DNA from: an uncultured Oscillospiraceae bacterium
Lineage (GTDB): Bacteria; Bacillota; Clostridia; Oscillospirales; Oscillospiraceae
DNA: 10,121 nucleotides
Direction: 5' to 3'
Assembly (NCBI GenBank): GCA_934623545.1
Contig: CAKTVN010000044.1
Location: forward strand, 1-10,121
Below, one piece after another: positions 1-6,543 of the stretch. The notes under the pieces are model-generated. The model saw only the letters and a program-made list of their open reading frames with translations. It made no database searches and had not been told where the DNA came from. Position numbers and translations under genes: made by a program. Each line of letters starts with the position of its first letter. Positions within the stretch are counted from its first letter, which is position 1.

Positions 1-12
1 ACTTATTACTTT

Positions 13-68
13 GCCTAAACCTAAGCATAAGCTTATGCTTAGGTTTAGGCTTAGGCTTAGGCTTAGGC
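13..68. repeat. Perfect 38-bp palindrome merging into TTAGGC hexamer repeats
   Basis: Bases 13-50 form a perfect inverted repeat with 19-base arms and no spacer, centred on AAGCTT at 29-34. The right arm reads as hexamers TTATGC, TTAGGT, TTAGGC, and the TTAGGC unit then continues as exact tandem copies, four in all at 45-68. The left arm is the mirror image in GCCTAA-type hexamers. It ends 11 bases before the -35 box of the next promoter. No T-run follows on the plus strand, so it does not look like a standard terminator for a gene to the left, although that gene's end is outside the window. The likely origin is replication slippage or template switching at a palindrome, which is inference. 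Confidence 0.9.
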
Positions 69-79
69 GTGTCTGCCAC

Positions 80-108
80 TTGCCGAATGCGGCGCGGTGC
101 GGTATAAT
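80..108 (+). promoter_or_regulatory. Sigma-A promoter upstream of rsmF
   Basis: The -35 box TTGCCG (80-85) and a consensus -10 box TATAAT (103-108) are separated by 17 bases. Transcription would begin near 115, giving a leader of about 75 bases before the rsmF start at 189. As rsmF, walR and walK follow with short gaps, this promoter may serve the whole two-component operon, but additional promoters inside rsmF cannot be excluded. Confidence 0.75.
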
Positions 109-188
109 ATGTGTAAAATTGGAGTCAGAATGTCATTTTGGCGGTGTTGCTGCCGAAGGACACGAAAAACGCCGAAGGGGGATGTGCA

Positions 189-1520
189 ATGCTGCCGGAG
201 GGCTTTGTAACACGGATGCGGACGCTGCTGGGCGCGGAATTTGACGCGTTTCTCGCGTCCTATGATCTGCCGCGCAATCTCGGGTTGCGGCTCAATCCGC
301 TGAAAACCGACGTGCCGCCCGCGCTGGACGCATTCGGGCTGCGCCCGGTGCCGTGGGCGGAGAACGGCTACTACTATGACCCGCAGACGCGCCCCGGGCT
401 CAGCGCGTATCACGACGCAGGGCTGTATTATTTACAGGAGCCGAGCGCGATGGCGCCCGCGGGTCTGCTGGAGGCGCGCCCCGGCGAGCGGGTGCTCGAT
501 CTGTGCGCCGCGCCGGGCGGAAAAAGCACGCAGCTTGCCGCCGCGCTGCGCGGCGAGGGGCTGCTGGTCAGCAATGAGATCCAGCCGAAGCGCGCGAAAA
601 TTCTCTCCGGGAACATGGAGCGGCTGGGCGTGGCAAACGCGCTGGTGCTGAGCGAGCATCCGAGGCGGCTCGCGGAGCGGTTCCCGTGCTGGTTCGATAA
701 GATTTTGGTCGACGCGCCGTGCTCCGGCGAGGGGATGTTCCGCAAGGAGGAAGCCGCTGTGACCGACTGGAGCGAGGAGACGGTCGCCATGTGCGCCCAC
801 CGGCAGGAGGAGATCCTGCACAGCGCGGCAAAGATGCTCCGCGGCGGCGGGCGGCTGGTCTACTCGACCTGTACCTTTTCCCCGCAGGAAAACGAGGGCG
901 TGATCAGCGCGTTTTTGAAGTCGCATCCCGATTTTGAGATCGAGCGCGTCGGCGCGCCATGGTTCTCGCCCGGGAGACCCGACTGGGTCGACGACCCCGC
1001 GCCGGGGCTGGAGCATACCTTCCGTCTCTGGCCGCACCGACTGCGCGGCGAGGGGCACTATGCCGCCGTGCTGAAAAAGTGCGGAGAGGATGCGTTTGAA
1101 TCTGCGGCGGAGCCGTCCGGTGCATTCAGTCCGGAGTTTCGCAGCTTCTGCCGCGCGAGCGGCGCGGCGCTGCCGGAGGGCTATCCGGTGCTGTTCGGCG
1201 AGACGGTCTATCTCGCGCCGAAGCAGCTGCCGCAGCTGCGCGGGCTGAAGGTCCTGCGTGCGGGGCTGGAGCTGGGGCAGACGCTGCGCGGGCGGTTTGA
1301 GCCTGCGCACGCATGGGCGCTCTGGCTGAAATCGGCGCAGAGCGTTGCGGAGCTGGAAAACGGCTCGGACGCGCTCCGGCGCTATCTCGCGGGCGAAGCC
1401 ATCCCCGGCGAGCAGACGGGCTGGACGCTCGTGCGCGTCGACGGGCTGTCGCTCGGATGGGCGAAGGGCTCTGGCGGGCAGCTGAAAAATCACTATCCCA
1501 AGGCGCTTCGGCGCGGATAA
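189..1520 (+). CDS. rsmF: RsmF-type rRNA cytosine-C5 methyltransferase (NOL1/NOP2/Sun family)
   Basis: This 443-residue protein is a SAM-dependent RNA 5-methylcytosine methyltransferase of the NOL1/NOP2/Sun family. Visible landmarks are the SAM-binding motif I DLCAAPGGK (residues about 104-112), motif IV DAPCSG with Cys178, and motif VI YSTCTF with Cys228. In this family the motif VI cysteine is the nucleophile and the motif IV cysteine helps release the product. The part after about residue 300 is not catalytic and matches the position of the RsmF C-terminal RNA-binding/PUA-like region. The ATG at 189 is chosen because AGGGGG lies 7 bases upstream and the protein then begins MLPEGF, as is usual for these enzymes; an in-frame TTG at 138 has no such site. 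The exact target cytidine, possibly in 16S rRNA, cannot be read from the sequence. The walR ribosome site begins directly after the stop codon, so the two genes are probably cotranscribed. Confidence 0.9.
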   Translation: MLPEGFVTRMRTLLGAEFDAFLASYDLPRNLGLRLNPLKTDVPPALDAFGLRPVPWAENGYYYDPQTRPGLSAYHDAGLYYLQEPSAMAPAGLLEARPGERVLDLCAAPGGKSTQLAAALRGEGLLVSNEIQPKRAKILSGNMERLGVANALVLSEHPRRLAERFPCWFDKILVDAPCSGEGMFRKEEAAVTDWSEETVAMCAHRQEEILHSAAKMLRGGGRLVYSTCTFSPQENEGVISAFLKSHPDFEIERVGAPWFSPGRPDWVDDPAPGLEHTFRLWPHRLRGEGHYAAVLKKCGEDAFESAAEPSGAFSPEFRSFCRASGAALPEGYPVLFGETVYLAPKQLPQLRGLKVLRAGLELGQTLRGRFEPAHAWALWLKSAQSVAELENGSDALRRYLAGEAIPGEQTGWTLVRVDGLSLGWAKGSGGQLKNHYPKALRRG

Positions 1521-1531
1521 GGAGGTTTCTC

Positions 1532-2224
1532 ATGGGAAAAACCGTATTGATCGTCGAGGACGAGAAGGCGATCGTTGAAATCCTCAAATTCAACCTCAAG
1601 CGCGAGGGCTATGCGACGATGGAGGCGCTGGACGGCGAGACTGGACTCAAGTTGGCGCTCGAGGGCGACCCGGACCTTATTTTGCTGGACGTGATGCTGC
1701 CGAAGATGAACGGCTTCGACATCTGCGCTGCCATCCGCAGAGAGGGCAGAGTGACGCCGGTCATCATGCTGACCGCCCGCGAGGAGGAGACGGACAAGGT
1801 CTTCGGGCTGGAAGCCGGCGCGGACGACTACATCACAAAGCCGTTTTCCATGCGCGAGCTGATGGCACGCGTGAAGGCGAACATCCGCCGCCGCGATCTG
1901 GACTACGGCGTGCGCCCGAAGGGCGAGCTTTTGCAGGCGGGGAGTCTCGCGGTCGACCCGGCGTCGTTCACCGTGACCAAAAACGGTGCGCCGGTGGAGC
2001 TGACGCAGAAGGAATTTGATCTGCTGCTCTATCTCCTGCGCGAGCGGGGGCGCGTCTTTACGCGTGAGGATCTGATGCAGAAGGTCTGGAACTATGACTA
2101 TTTCGGCGATATGCGCACGGTGGACGTGACGGTCCGGCGCTTGAGGGAAAAAATCGAGGACGATCCCGGCAAGCCCGCGTTCATCATGACCAAGCGCGGC
2201 GTCGGCTATTATTTCGCGCCGTGA
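1532..2224 (+). CDS. walR: WalR (YycF)-type OmpR-family response regulator
   Basis: This 230-residue cytoplasmic transcription factor has an N-terminal receiver domain and a C-terminal OmpR/PhoB winged helix. In the receiver the acidic pair is Glu9/Asp10, the phosphoacceptor is Asp53 (LLDVMLP), and the switch residues are Thr81 and Lys103 (TKPF). Thr102 sits where Bacillus and Staphylococcus WalR carry Thr101, the site phosphorylated by PASTA kinases (known from those organisms, inferred here). The DNA-binding domain spans about 130-230 and ends in the typical RGVGYYF wing. The start at 1532 follows GGAGG at 1521-1525 with 6 bases between; a longer upstream reading frame overlaps rsmF and is not real. 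WalR controls wall hydrolases and wall synthesis in low-GC Gram-positives. Placement directly before a WalK-type kinase and YycH/YycI-like genes supports WalR over PhoP. Confidence 0.9.
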   Translation: MGKTVLIVEDEKAIVEILKFNLKREGYATMEALDGETGLKLALEGDPDLILLDVMLPKMNGFDICAAIRREGRVTPVIMLTAREEETDKVFGLEAGADDYITKPFSMRELMARVKANIRRRDLDYGVRPKGELLQAGSLAVDPASFTVTKNGAPVELTQKEFDLLLYLLRERGRVFTREDLMQKVWNYDYFGDMRTVDVTVRRLREKIEDDPGKPAFIMTKRGVGYYFAP

Positions 2225-2272
2225 CGCGCGAAGCGCAGGTTCTCTGATTTTACCGGAAAGGGGGCGCTGGCT

Positions 2273-4018
2273 GTGCGTTCGCTGCGAATGAAGCTGGTCA
2301 TGATCCTTGCGATCCTGATCCTGGCGCTTATGACCGTTATCGGCGCGTTTCTCATCAACGGCGTCGGCAATTTCTACATTTCGGAATTTTACGTGCAGAT
2401 GGAGCAGACCTTCTCACAGGACTTCATCGCCCAGCTTCAGACGCTTGCGCAGCAGTCCGAGGACGCGCCGCGCGAGATGAAGGAGCTGCTGATGGCGCAG
2501 TCCGGGCTCGGCATTGACATCTCGGGGCGAAACGTCTACGTCCTGTCCCCGACGGGCACAGTGCTGGCAGGCTCCGACCAGCAGAGGAGCGTGGACATCA
2601 CGGCGAACGTGCTGTCCGCCATGAACGGCTCGGTCGGGCAGGAGAGCTCGATCGCGAGCAGCTATATGGACCTGGCGGTCCCGGTCCGGACCGAGAGCGC
2701 CAGCTACATCGTCTATGTCCGCGACAACAAGGTCACGGTGGACGATCTGACGGGCGAGGTCCTGAACATCATTTTGCAGGCGCTCGCGCTGGGGCTGGTC
2801 ATCTGTCTGGTGCTGGCGTTCCTGCTGGCGCAGATCCTGATCACGCCCATCCGTGCGCTGACGACCGGCACGCGGCAGGTCGCCGCGGGCGACTTCTCGC
2901 AGAAGCTGGAGGTCACGAGCCGCGACGAGATCGGCGTGCTGACGCGGAACTTCAACTACATGGCGCAGGTTTTGCAGGATACGCTTTCTGAGGTGGAAAA
3001 CGAGCGCAACAAGCTCTCGACCCTCTTTCTGCACATGACGGACGGCGTCGTCGCCTTCTCCGCGACCGGGCAGGTCATCCACTTTAACCCCGCCGCCGCG
3101 CAGATGCTCTCGCGGTCAATGGACCCGACGACGTGCTTTTCGGAAATTTTCGCCGGGGACGCGGATTTTGACCAGATCCTGACGCTCAAGCGCCCACAGT
3201 ATCTTGAGGCGCAGAAGACCGTCGGCGAGCGGGAGCTGGAGCTGTTCATGGCGCCCTATTCCGCCGATCAGGCGCCGGGCGGCGTCATGGTCGTCATTCA
3301 CGACGTGACCGAGCAGCGCCGCAGCGAGCAGGCGCGCCGCGAATTTGTCGCGAACGTGTCGCACGAGCTGCGCACGCCGCTGACCAACATCAAATCCTAC
3401 GCCGAGACCATCATCGCCGCCGGAGACGAGCTCTCGCCGGAGCTGCACAACAATTTCATGGGCGTCATCGTCAGCGAGGCGGACCGCATGACGCGCATTG
3501 TACAGGATCTGCTGACGCTCAGCAAGATCGACTACGGAAAGATGGAGATGAACGTCTCCCGCTTTTCGTTCGCGCAGGCAGTGCGGAGCGTCTATGAGGC
3601 GGTGGCGCTCAACGCCGAGAGTCACGGACATACGCTCACGTTCCACTGCGAGGAGAATATGCCGGAGGTCAACGGCGACCGCGAGCGCATCGAGCAGGTC
3701 ATCATGAACATCGTCTCCAACGCCATTAAATACACGCCCGACGGCGGAAAGATCGAGATCAGCGCCGGGCGCAGCGGCAAAAACGTCTACGTCCGCGTCT
3801 CGGACAACGGCATCGGCATCCCGGAAAAGGACCTGCCGCGGCTGTTTGAGCGGTTCTACCGTGTCGACAAGGCGCGCTCGCGCGAGTCCGGCGGAACAGG
3901 ACTCGGACTGTCCATCGCGCGTGAAATTCTCAACCAGCACAAGGGCGACATCCGCATCGAGTCGGTCTACGGCGAGGGCACGGATGTGACGATCACGCTG
4001 CCCGCCGCGGCGGACTGA
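2273..4018 (+). CDS. walK: WalK (YycG)-type sensor histidine kinase
   Basis: This 581-residue membrane kinase would phosphorylate WalR. Order of parts: transmembrane helix at about 8-28, an extracytoplasmic sensor of about 130 residues (sCache-like by position), second helix at 164-187, HAMP at 188-241, PAS at about 247-347, HisKA with the phosphoacceptor His364 in SHELRTPL, and HATPase_c. ATP-site motifs are Asn483 (N box), DNGIGIP from Asp511, RLFERFYR, and GGTGLGL at 540-546. His254, Asp257, His343 and Glu347 lie where Staphylococcus aureus WalK has its PAS zinc ligands. The GTG at 2273 is preferred since AAAGGGGG ends 8 bases upstream; an ATG at 2288 would shorten the cytoplasmic start by five residues. 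It lies 48 bases after walR, in the same operon. Domain order and neighbours favour WalK over PhoR. Confidence 0.9.
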   Translation: MRSLRMKLVMILAILILALMTVIGAFLINGVGNFYISEFYVQMEQTFSQDFIAQLQTLAQQSEDAPREMKELLMAQSGLGIDISGRNVYVLSPTGTVLAGSDQQRSVDITANVLSAMNGSVGQESSIASSYMDLAVPVRTESASYIVYVRDNKVTVDDLTGEVLNIILQALALGLVICLVLAFLLAQILITPIRALTTGTRQVAAGDFSQKLEVTSRDEIGVLTRNFNYMAQVLQDTLSEVENERNKLSTLFLHMTDGVVAFSATGQVIHFNPAAAQMLSRSMDPTTCFSEIFAGDADFDQILTLKRPQYLEAQKTVGERELELFMAPYSADQAPGGVMVVIHDVTEQRRSEQARREFVANVSHELRTPLTNIKSYAETIIAAGDELSPELHNNFMGVIVSEADRMTRIVQDLLTLSKIDYGKMEMNVSRFSFAQAVRSVYEAVALNAESHGHTLTFHCEENMPEVNGDRERIEQVIMNIVSNAIKYTPDGGKIEISAGRSGKNVYVRVSDNGIGIPEKDLPRLFERFYRVDKARSRESGGTGLGLSIAREILNQHKGDIRIESVYGEGTDVTITLPAAAD

Positions 4019-4039
4019 GCGCCGCGCAAAGACCAGAGC

Positions 4040-4070
4040 CTCCGAAGGGCGCGCCCTGCGCCCGGCGGAG
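4040..4070 (+). other. GC-rich stem-loop between walK and the yycH-like gene
   Basis: CTCCG (4040-4044) pairs with CGGAG (4066-4070), and GGGCGC (4047-4052) pairs with GCGCCC (4058-4063). They are separated by a 2x2 internal loop (AA/GG), and the apical loop is five bases. No T-run follows, so it is not a classical intrinsic terminator. It could slow transcription or protect an RNA end between kinase and accessory gene, but that is inference. Confidence 0.6.
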
Positions 4071-4095
4071 TATTTCAGAGGAAAGGAGCCCCGAT

Positions 4096-5382
4096 ATGAA
4101 GCGCAGATGGATCGAGATCGGAAAGGACCTGCTGATCGTGCTGCTGGCACTTGCGGTGCTGGTATTGGCGCTGCTGGCGGTTCCGACGCGGACGCTGGCG
4201 TCGGTCCCGCGGCTGTCCGCCGTGCTGAAGCCATTTGCGGGCTTCTTCGGGCTCAGTCAGGCGGAGCTGACCTATACGGAAAGGGCTCCGGCGGGGCTCG
4301 ACGCGGCGCAGCCGCTTGCGATCTCCGTGCGAAATTCCGCCGGGCGCTACAGCGCACAGTATGACTTTTCCACGCTGGACGGGCTGTATGAGGCGCTTGG
4401 CAGCACGCTTGGTCAGGCGCTCGAGACCGCGTCTTCGGCAGAGGAAACGACGCTGCAAAAGCTCTATGCCGCCATCTCCGGGACGGGCGTGACGCTGAGC
4501 TATCCGGCGGCGATCCCATCCGGGGTGCTGGCGTCGTGGCTCGGCGCGCAGACGCAGGAGATGGGGCAGTCCGCCGCGATGTACGTTTTGTCCGTGCAGG
4601 AGAGCGGCGAGGTGCGCCTGTATCTGCGCGGCGAGGCTTGCTGGGTCTGCGAGACCGGCATTTCGGGCGAGAGCCTTTTGCAGCTGCTGGACGGATACCG
4701 CCCGGACGGGAGCTTTTTCGCGATGGAGGACGGAAGCGGCGTTTACGCGGGGCTCGACCCATGCGTGCTCGTCGGCGGGCAGACGCCGCAGGTGCCGGAG
4801 GCGAGCGCGCAGAATCCGTGCGACGCGCGCTTCATCACGGCGCTTGCCTCCGAGCTGGGCTTCAATCCCTATGGCGACGCGAGCTATACGGATGCGGAGG
4901 GCAACGCCTTTTTCTCGGAATCGGACGCGAAGCTGCGCATTTCGGCGGACGGAACGCTGCTTCTGAGCGCGGACGCGGACGCGGCGCGCTTTACTGCGGC
5001 GGCGGAGGACGCCGGAAGCCGCATCGAGCTGGTGCGCGCGCTGCTCGGGCAGATCAACGCGCAGCTTTCCACCGAGGCGCGGCTGTATCTCAGTGACTTT
5101 ACACAGACAGAGGACGGCGCGCAGTGCGCCTTTGACTACGTGCTCAGCGGCGCGTCGGTCTTACAGAAGGACGGCGAGCACGCCGTGACGGCGCGCTTCA
5201 GCGGAAGCACGCTGACGGAGCTACGGATGCGCCTGCGCAGCTACAGCACGCAGACGCAGATCGTCTCGCTGATCCCGGCGGCGCAGGCTGCGGCGATCGT
5301 ATCGCAGGGCAGCCGCCTGCAGGTCTGCTATCAGGACGCGGCGGACGGCGCGCTGAGCGCCGGGTGGCGCAGAGATAGTTAG
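4096..5382 (+). CDS. YycH-like membrane-anchored regulator of WalK
   Basis: This 428-residue protein has a short basic N-terminus (MKRRW), one strongly hydrophobic helix at about 11-31, and a long remainder that should face outside. This is the topology and roughly the length of YycH, which contacts WalK through its membrane helix and modulates its activity in Bacillus and Staphylococcus. No catalytic motif is visible. The C-terminal part (about residues 325-410) has the alternating pattern FDYVLSG, then a strand pair, then RSYSTQTQ, which recalls the repeated beta modules of YycH and YycI. Primary sequence similarity is too weak to settle by eye, so the name rests on topology and on position between walK and a YycI-like gene. 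The ATG follows AGGAG with 7 bases between. The segment around 280-350 is rich in Ala, Asp and Glu, in line with the local base composition. Confidence 0.6.
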   Translation: MKRRWIEIGKDLLIVLLALAVLVLALLAVPTRTLASVPRLSAVLKPFAGFFGLSQAELTYTERAPAGLDAAQPLAISVRNSAGRYSAQYDFSTLDGLYEALGSTLGQALETASSAEETTLQKLYAAISGTGVTLSYPAAIPSGVLASWLGAQTQEMGQSAAMYVLSVQESGEVRLYLRGEACWVCETGISGESLLQLLDGYRPDGSFFAMEDGSGVYAGLDPCVLVGGQTPQVPEASAQNPCDARFITALASELGFNPYGDASYTDAEGNAFFSESDAKLRISADGTLLLSADADAARFTAAAEDAGSRIELVRALLGQINAQLSTEARLYLSDFTQTEDGAQCAFDYVLSGASVLQKDGEHAVTARFSGSTLTELRMRLRSYSTQTQIVSLIPAAQAAAIVSQGSRLQVCYQDAADGALSAGWRRDS

Positions 5383-5454
5383 GGCAGAACTGAAAAATTG
5401 CTTGTCGAATTGCGCAGTGCAGCCATAAAAGGTCAAACGAAAGGAGGGCAGGTC

Positions 5455-6309
5455 ATGCCGGTATCCAAAATCAAAAATCTGATATTGCTGATTTTGCTGC
5501 TGAGCGTGGTCTGCCTTCTGGTCCAGATCGTTCCGGCGCGGCTGGAGCAGGTGCGCGCCGAGGAGGCGCTGCATCAGCAGCTGGAGGAGCTGTTCGCCTC
5601 ATATGACATCCGTCTGAACGGCGCGGCGCTCCCGCGCAGCGTCAGCCTGTATGCCATCGAGCTGGGTGCGCAGCGGGAGGATGCCGCTGTGGCGGCGCAG
5701 GCGCTTTTGGGCGCGGATGCCGTGCTGATGCCGGACTCGACGCACTATGCAAGCACCTATTCCGCCGCGGCGGGAAGCTGCGCGTTCCGCGCGGACGGCA
5801 CGTTCACCGCGACCCTGTCCGGCGCACAGAGCACGCAGGAGCCGGCGGATGCAGCGAAAAAGCTGCTGCGCAAAATGGGCTTCGCGGCGCAGGATGTATC
5901 CGAGCCGCAGCGCGTGAGCGCGGGCGTTTACGAAGTCGCAGCGGGGCAGAACATTCTGGGCGTGCCGGTCCTCTCCGAGGGCTTGCGGCTGACCTATACC
6001 AACGGGAGTCTGAGCGGGATCGAGGGCACGTTTTTCACCGGTGCGTCGCAGGTCGCGCGCACGAGCGAAAACGCCTGCATCTCCTGCGCCGACGCGCTGG
6101 TGGCGCTGCTCTCCGGGCGCGAGGCGCTCGGCTGGGTCGGAAGTGAGATCACGTCTGTGCGGCAGTGCTATCGCCACACGGAGTCTGCCTCCGCGTCGGT
6201 GCGCCTGACGCCGGTCTGGGTGATCGAGACGGACACGGGCAGCTTCTGCGTGAACGGTCTGACGCGGGAGATCAGCACGCTGGAAGGCGCGCATGGCGAG
6301 GCGAACTGA
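5455..6309 (+). CDS. YycI-like membrane-anchored regulator of WalK
   Basis: This protein has 284 residues, close to the length of YycI. A single membrane helix at about 7-26 (LILLILLLSVVCLLVQIV) follows a short basic start, and the rest is predicted extracytoplasmic. The C-terminal segment, about 215-277, includes SCADALVALLSG and ends TPVWVIETDTGSFCVNGLTR. That pattern resembles the PepSY-like closing module of YycI-family proteins, where YycI pairs with YycH to regulate WalK. No enzyme motif is seen. The ATG at 5455 is selected because AAGGAGGG (5441-5448) lies 6 bases upstream; an in-frame TTG at 5398 lacks a good site and would add a polar extension before the helix. It is 72 bases from the YycH-like gene and is probably the last gene of the walRK transcript. 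The assignment is by context, length and topology. Confidence 0.6.
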   Translation: MPVSKIKNLILLILLLSVVCLLVQIVPARLEQVRAEEALHQQLEELFASYDIRLNGAALPRSVSLYAIELGAQREDAAVAAQALLGADAVLMPDSTHYASTYSAAAGSCAFRADGTFTATLSGAQSTQEPADAAKKLLRKMGFAAQDVSEPQRVSAGVYEVAAGQNILGVPVLSEGLRLTYTNGSLSGIEGTFFTGASQVARTSENACISCADALVALLSGREALGWVGSEITSVRQCYRHTESASASVRLTPVWVIETDTGSFCVNGLTREISTLEGAHGEAN

Positions 6310-6412
6310 GCTGGTCGAGGGGGCACTTTTTTCGCCGCGATGCGCATTTTTTCAACAAGGGCAAATTCTTAAGAAATTATAAAGTTTTTTGTCTCCGGTT
6401 TGTCATTTTTCC

Positions 6413-6441
6413 TTTACATTCCACGCCGGATATGGTATGCT
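6413..6441 (+). promoter_or_regulatory. Sigma-A promoter of murA with extended -10
   Basis: TTTACA (6413-6418) and TATGCT (6436-6441) are 17 bases apart, and a TG at 6433-6434 gives an extended -10 element. Transcription would start around 6448, leaving a leader of about 95 bases. The stretch from 6310 to 6412 is AT-rich, with two T6 runs (6329 and 6347 areas), a TTCTTAAGAA palindrome (6366-6375), and no convincing hairpin terminator. Read-through from the walRK operon into murA therefore remains possible. Confidence 0.7.
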
Positions 6442-6449
6442 TAGAATGC

Positions 6450-6482
6450 TTCCGGCAAGGTCCGGAATGCCTTCCAAGGCAT
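6450..6482 (+). other. Two adjacent hairpins in the murA leader
   Basis: The first hairpin pairs TTCCGG (6450-6455) with CCGGAA (6462-6467) around a 6-base loop. The second pairs ATGCC (6467-6471) with GGCAT (6478-6482) around TTCCAA, and the arms extend to AAGGCAT/ATGCCTT if a two-base loop is allowed. They begin at the predicted transcription start, so they would form the 5' end of the murA mRNA. No T-run follows. Their role is unknown; mRNA stabilisation or regulation are possibilities. Confidence 0.5.
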
Positions 6483-6496
6483 GATTTGTCTTTGCT

Positions 6497-6514
6497 AATT
6501 CGCAGAAATTCGCA
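6497..6514 (+). repeat. Direct repeat AATTCGCA with 10-base period in the murA leader
   Basis: AATTCGCA occurs at 6497-6504 and again at 6507-6514, one helical turn apart, 30 bases before the murA start. A pair on one face of the helix could be a protein site. It lies downstream of the predicted transcription start, so if functional it might act as a roadblock. It may equally be chance in AT-rich sequence. Confidence 0.35.
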
Positions 6515-6543
6515 AATACTCTTTACATAAAGAGGGTTTTACA

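Noticed and set aside
45..68. TTAGGC repeats as a telomere or foreign eukaryotic DNA
   Set aside because: There are only four exact copies, embedded in a palindrome beside a bacterial promoter; resemblance to nematode telomeres is coincidental.
11..244. Plus-strand open frame beginning in the hexamer repeat, with alternating Leu-Arg residues
   Set aside because: The product is a translation of the repeat and then overlaps the start of rsmF in another frame; there is no ribosome site.
432..1493. Long minus-strand open frame opposite rsmF
   Set aside because: It is rich in Arg, Gln and Ala and has no family motif, as expected from the antisense of a GC-rich gene. The plus strand holds clear catalytic motifs.
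3116..4234. Long minus-strand open frame opposite walK
   Set aside because: It covers the conserved kinase core in antisense, crosses the walK-yycH gap, and shows no recognisable domain.
5402..5430. Possible promoter before the YycI-like gene (TTGTCG, then CATAAA)
   Set aside because: Both boxes are only partial matches and the spacing is ambiguous. The gene is adequately explained as part of the operon.
6310..6360. T6 runs after the YycI-like gene as an intrinsic terminator
   Set aside because: The bases before each run form no stable stem beyond the short TGCGCA palindrome.
6491..6520. Second murA promoter (TTGCTA, then AATACT)
   Set aside because: The match is weak, and the better extended -10 promoter upstream accounts for expression.
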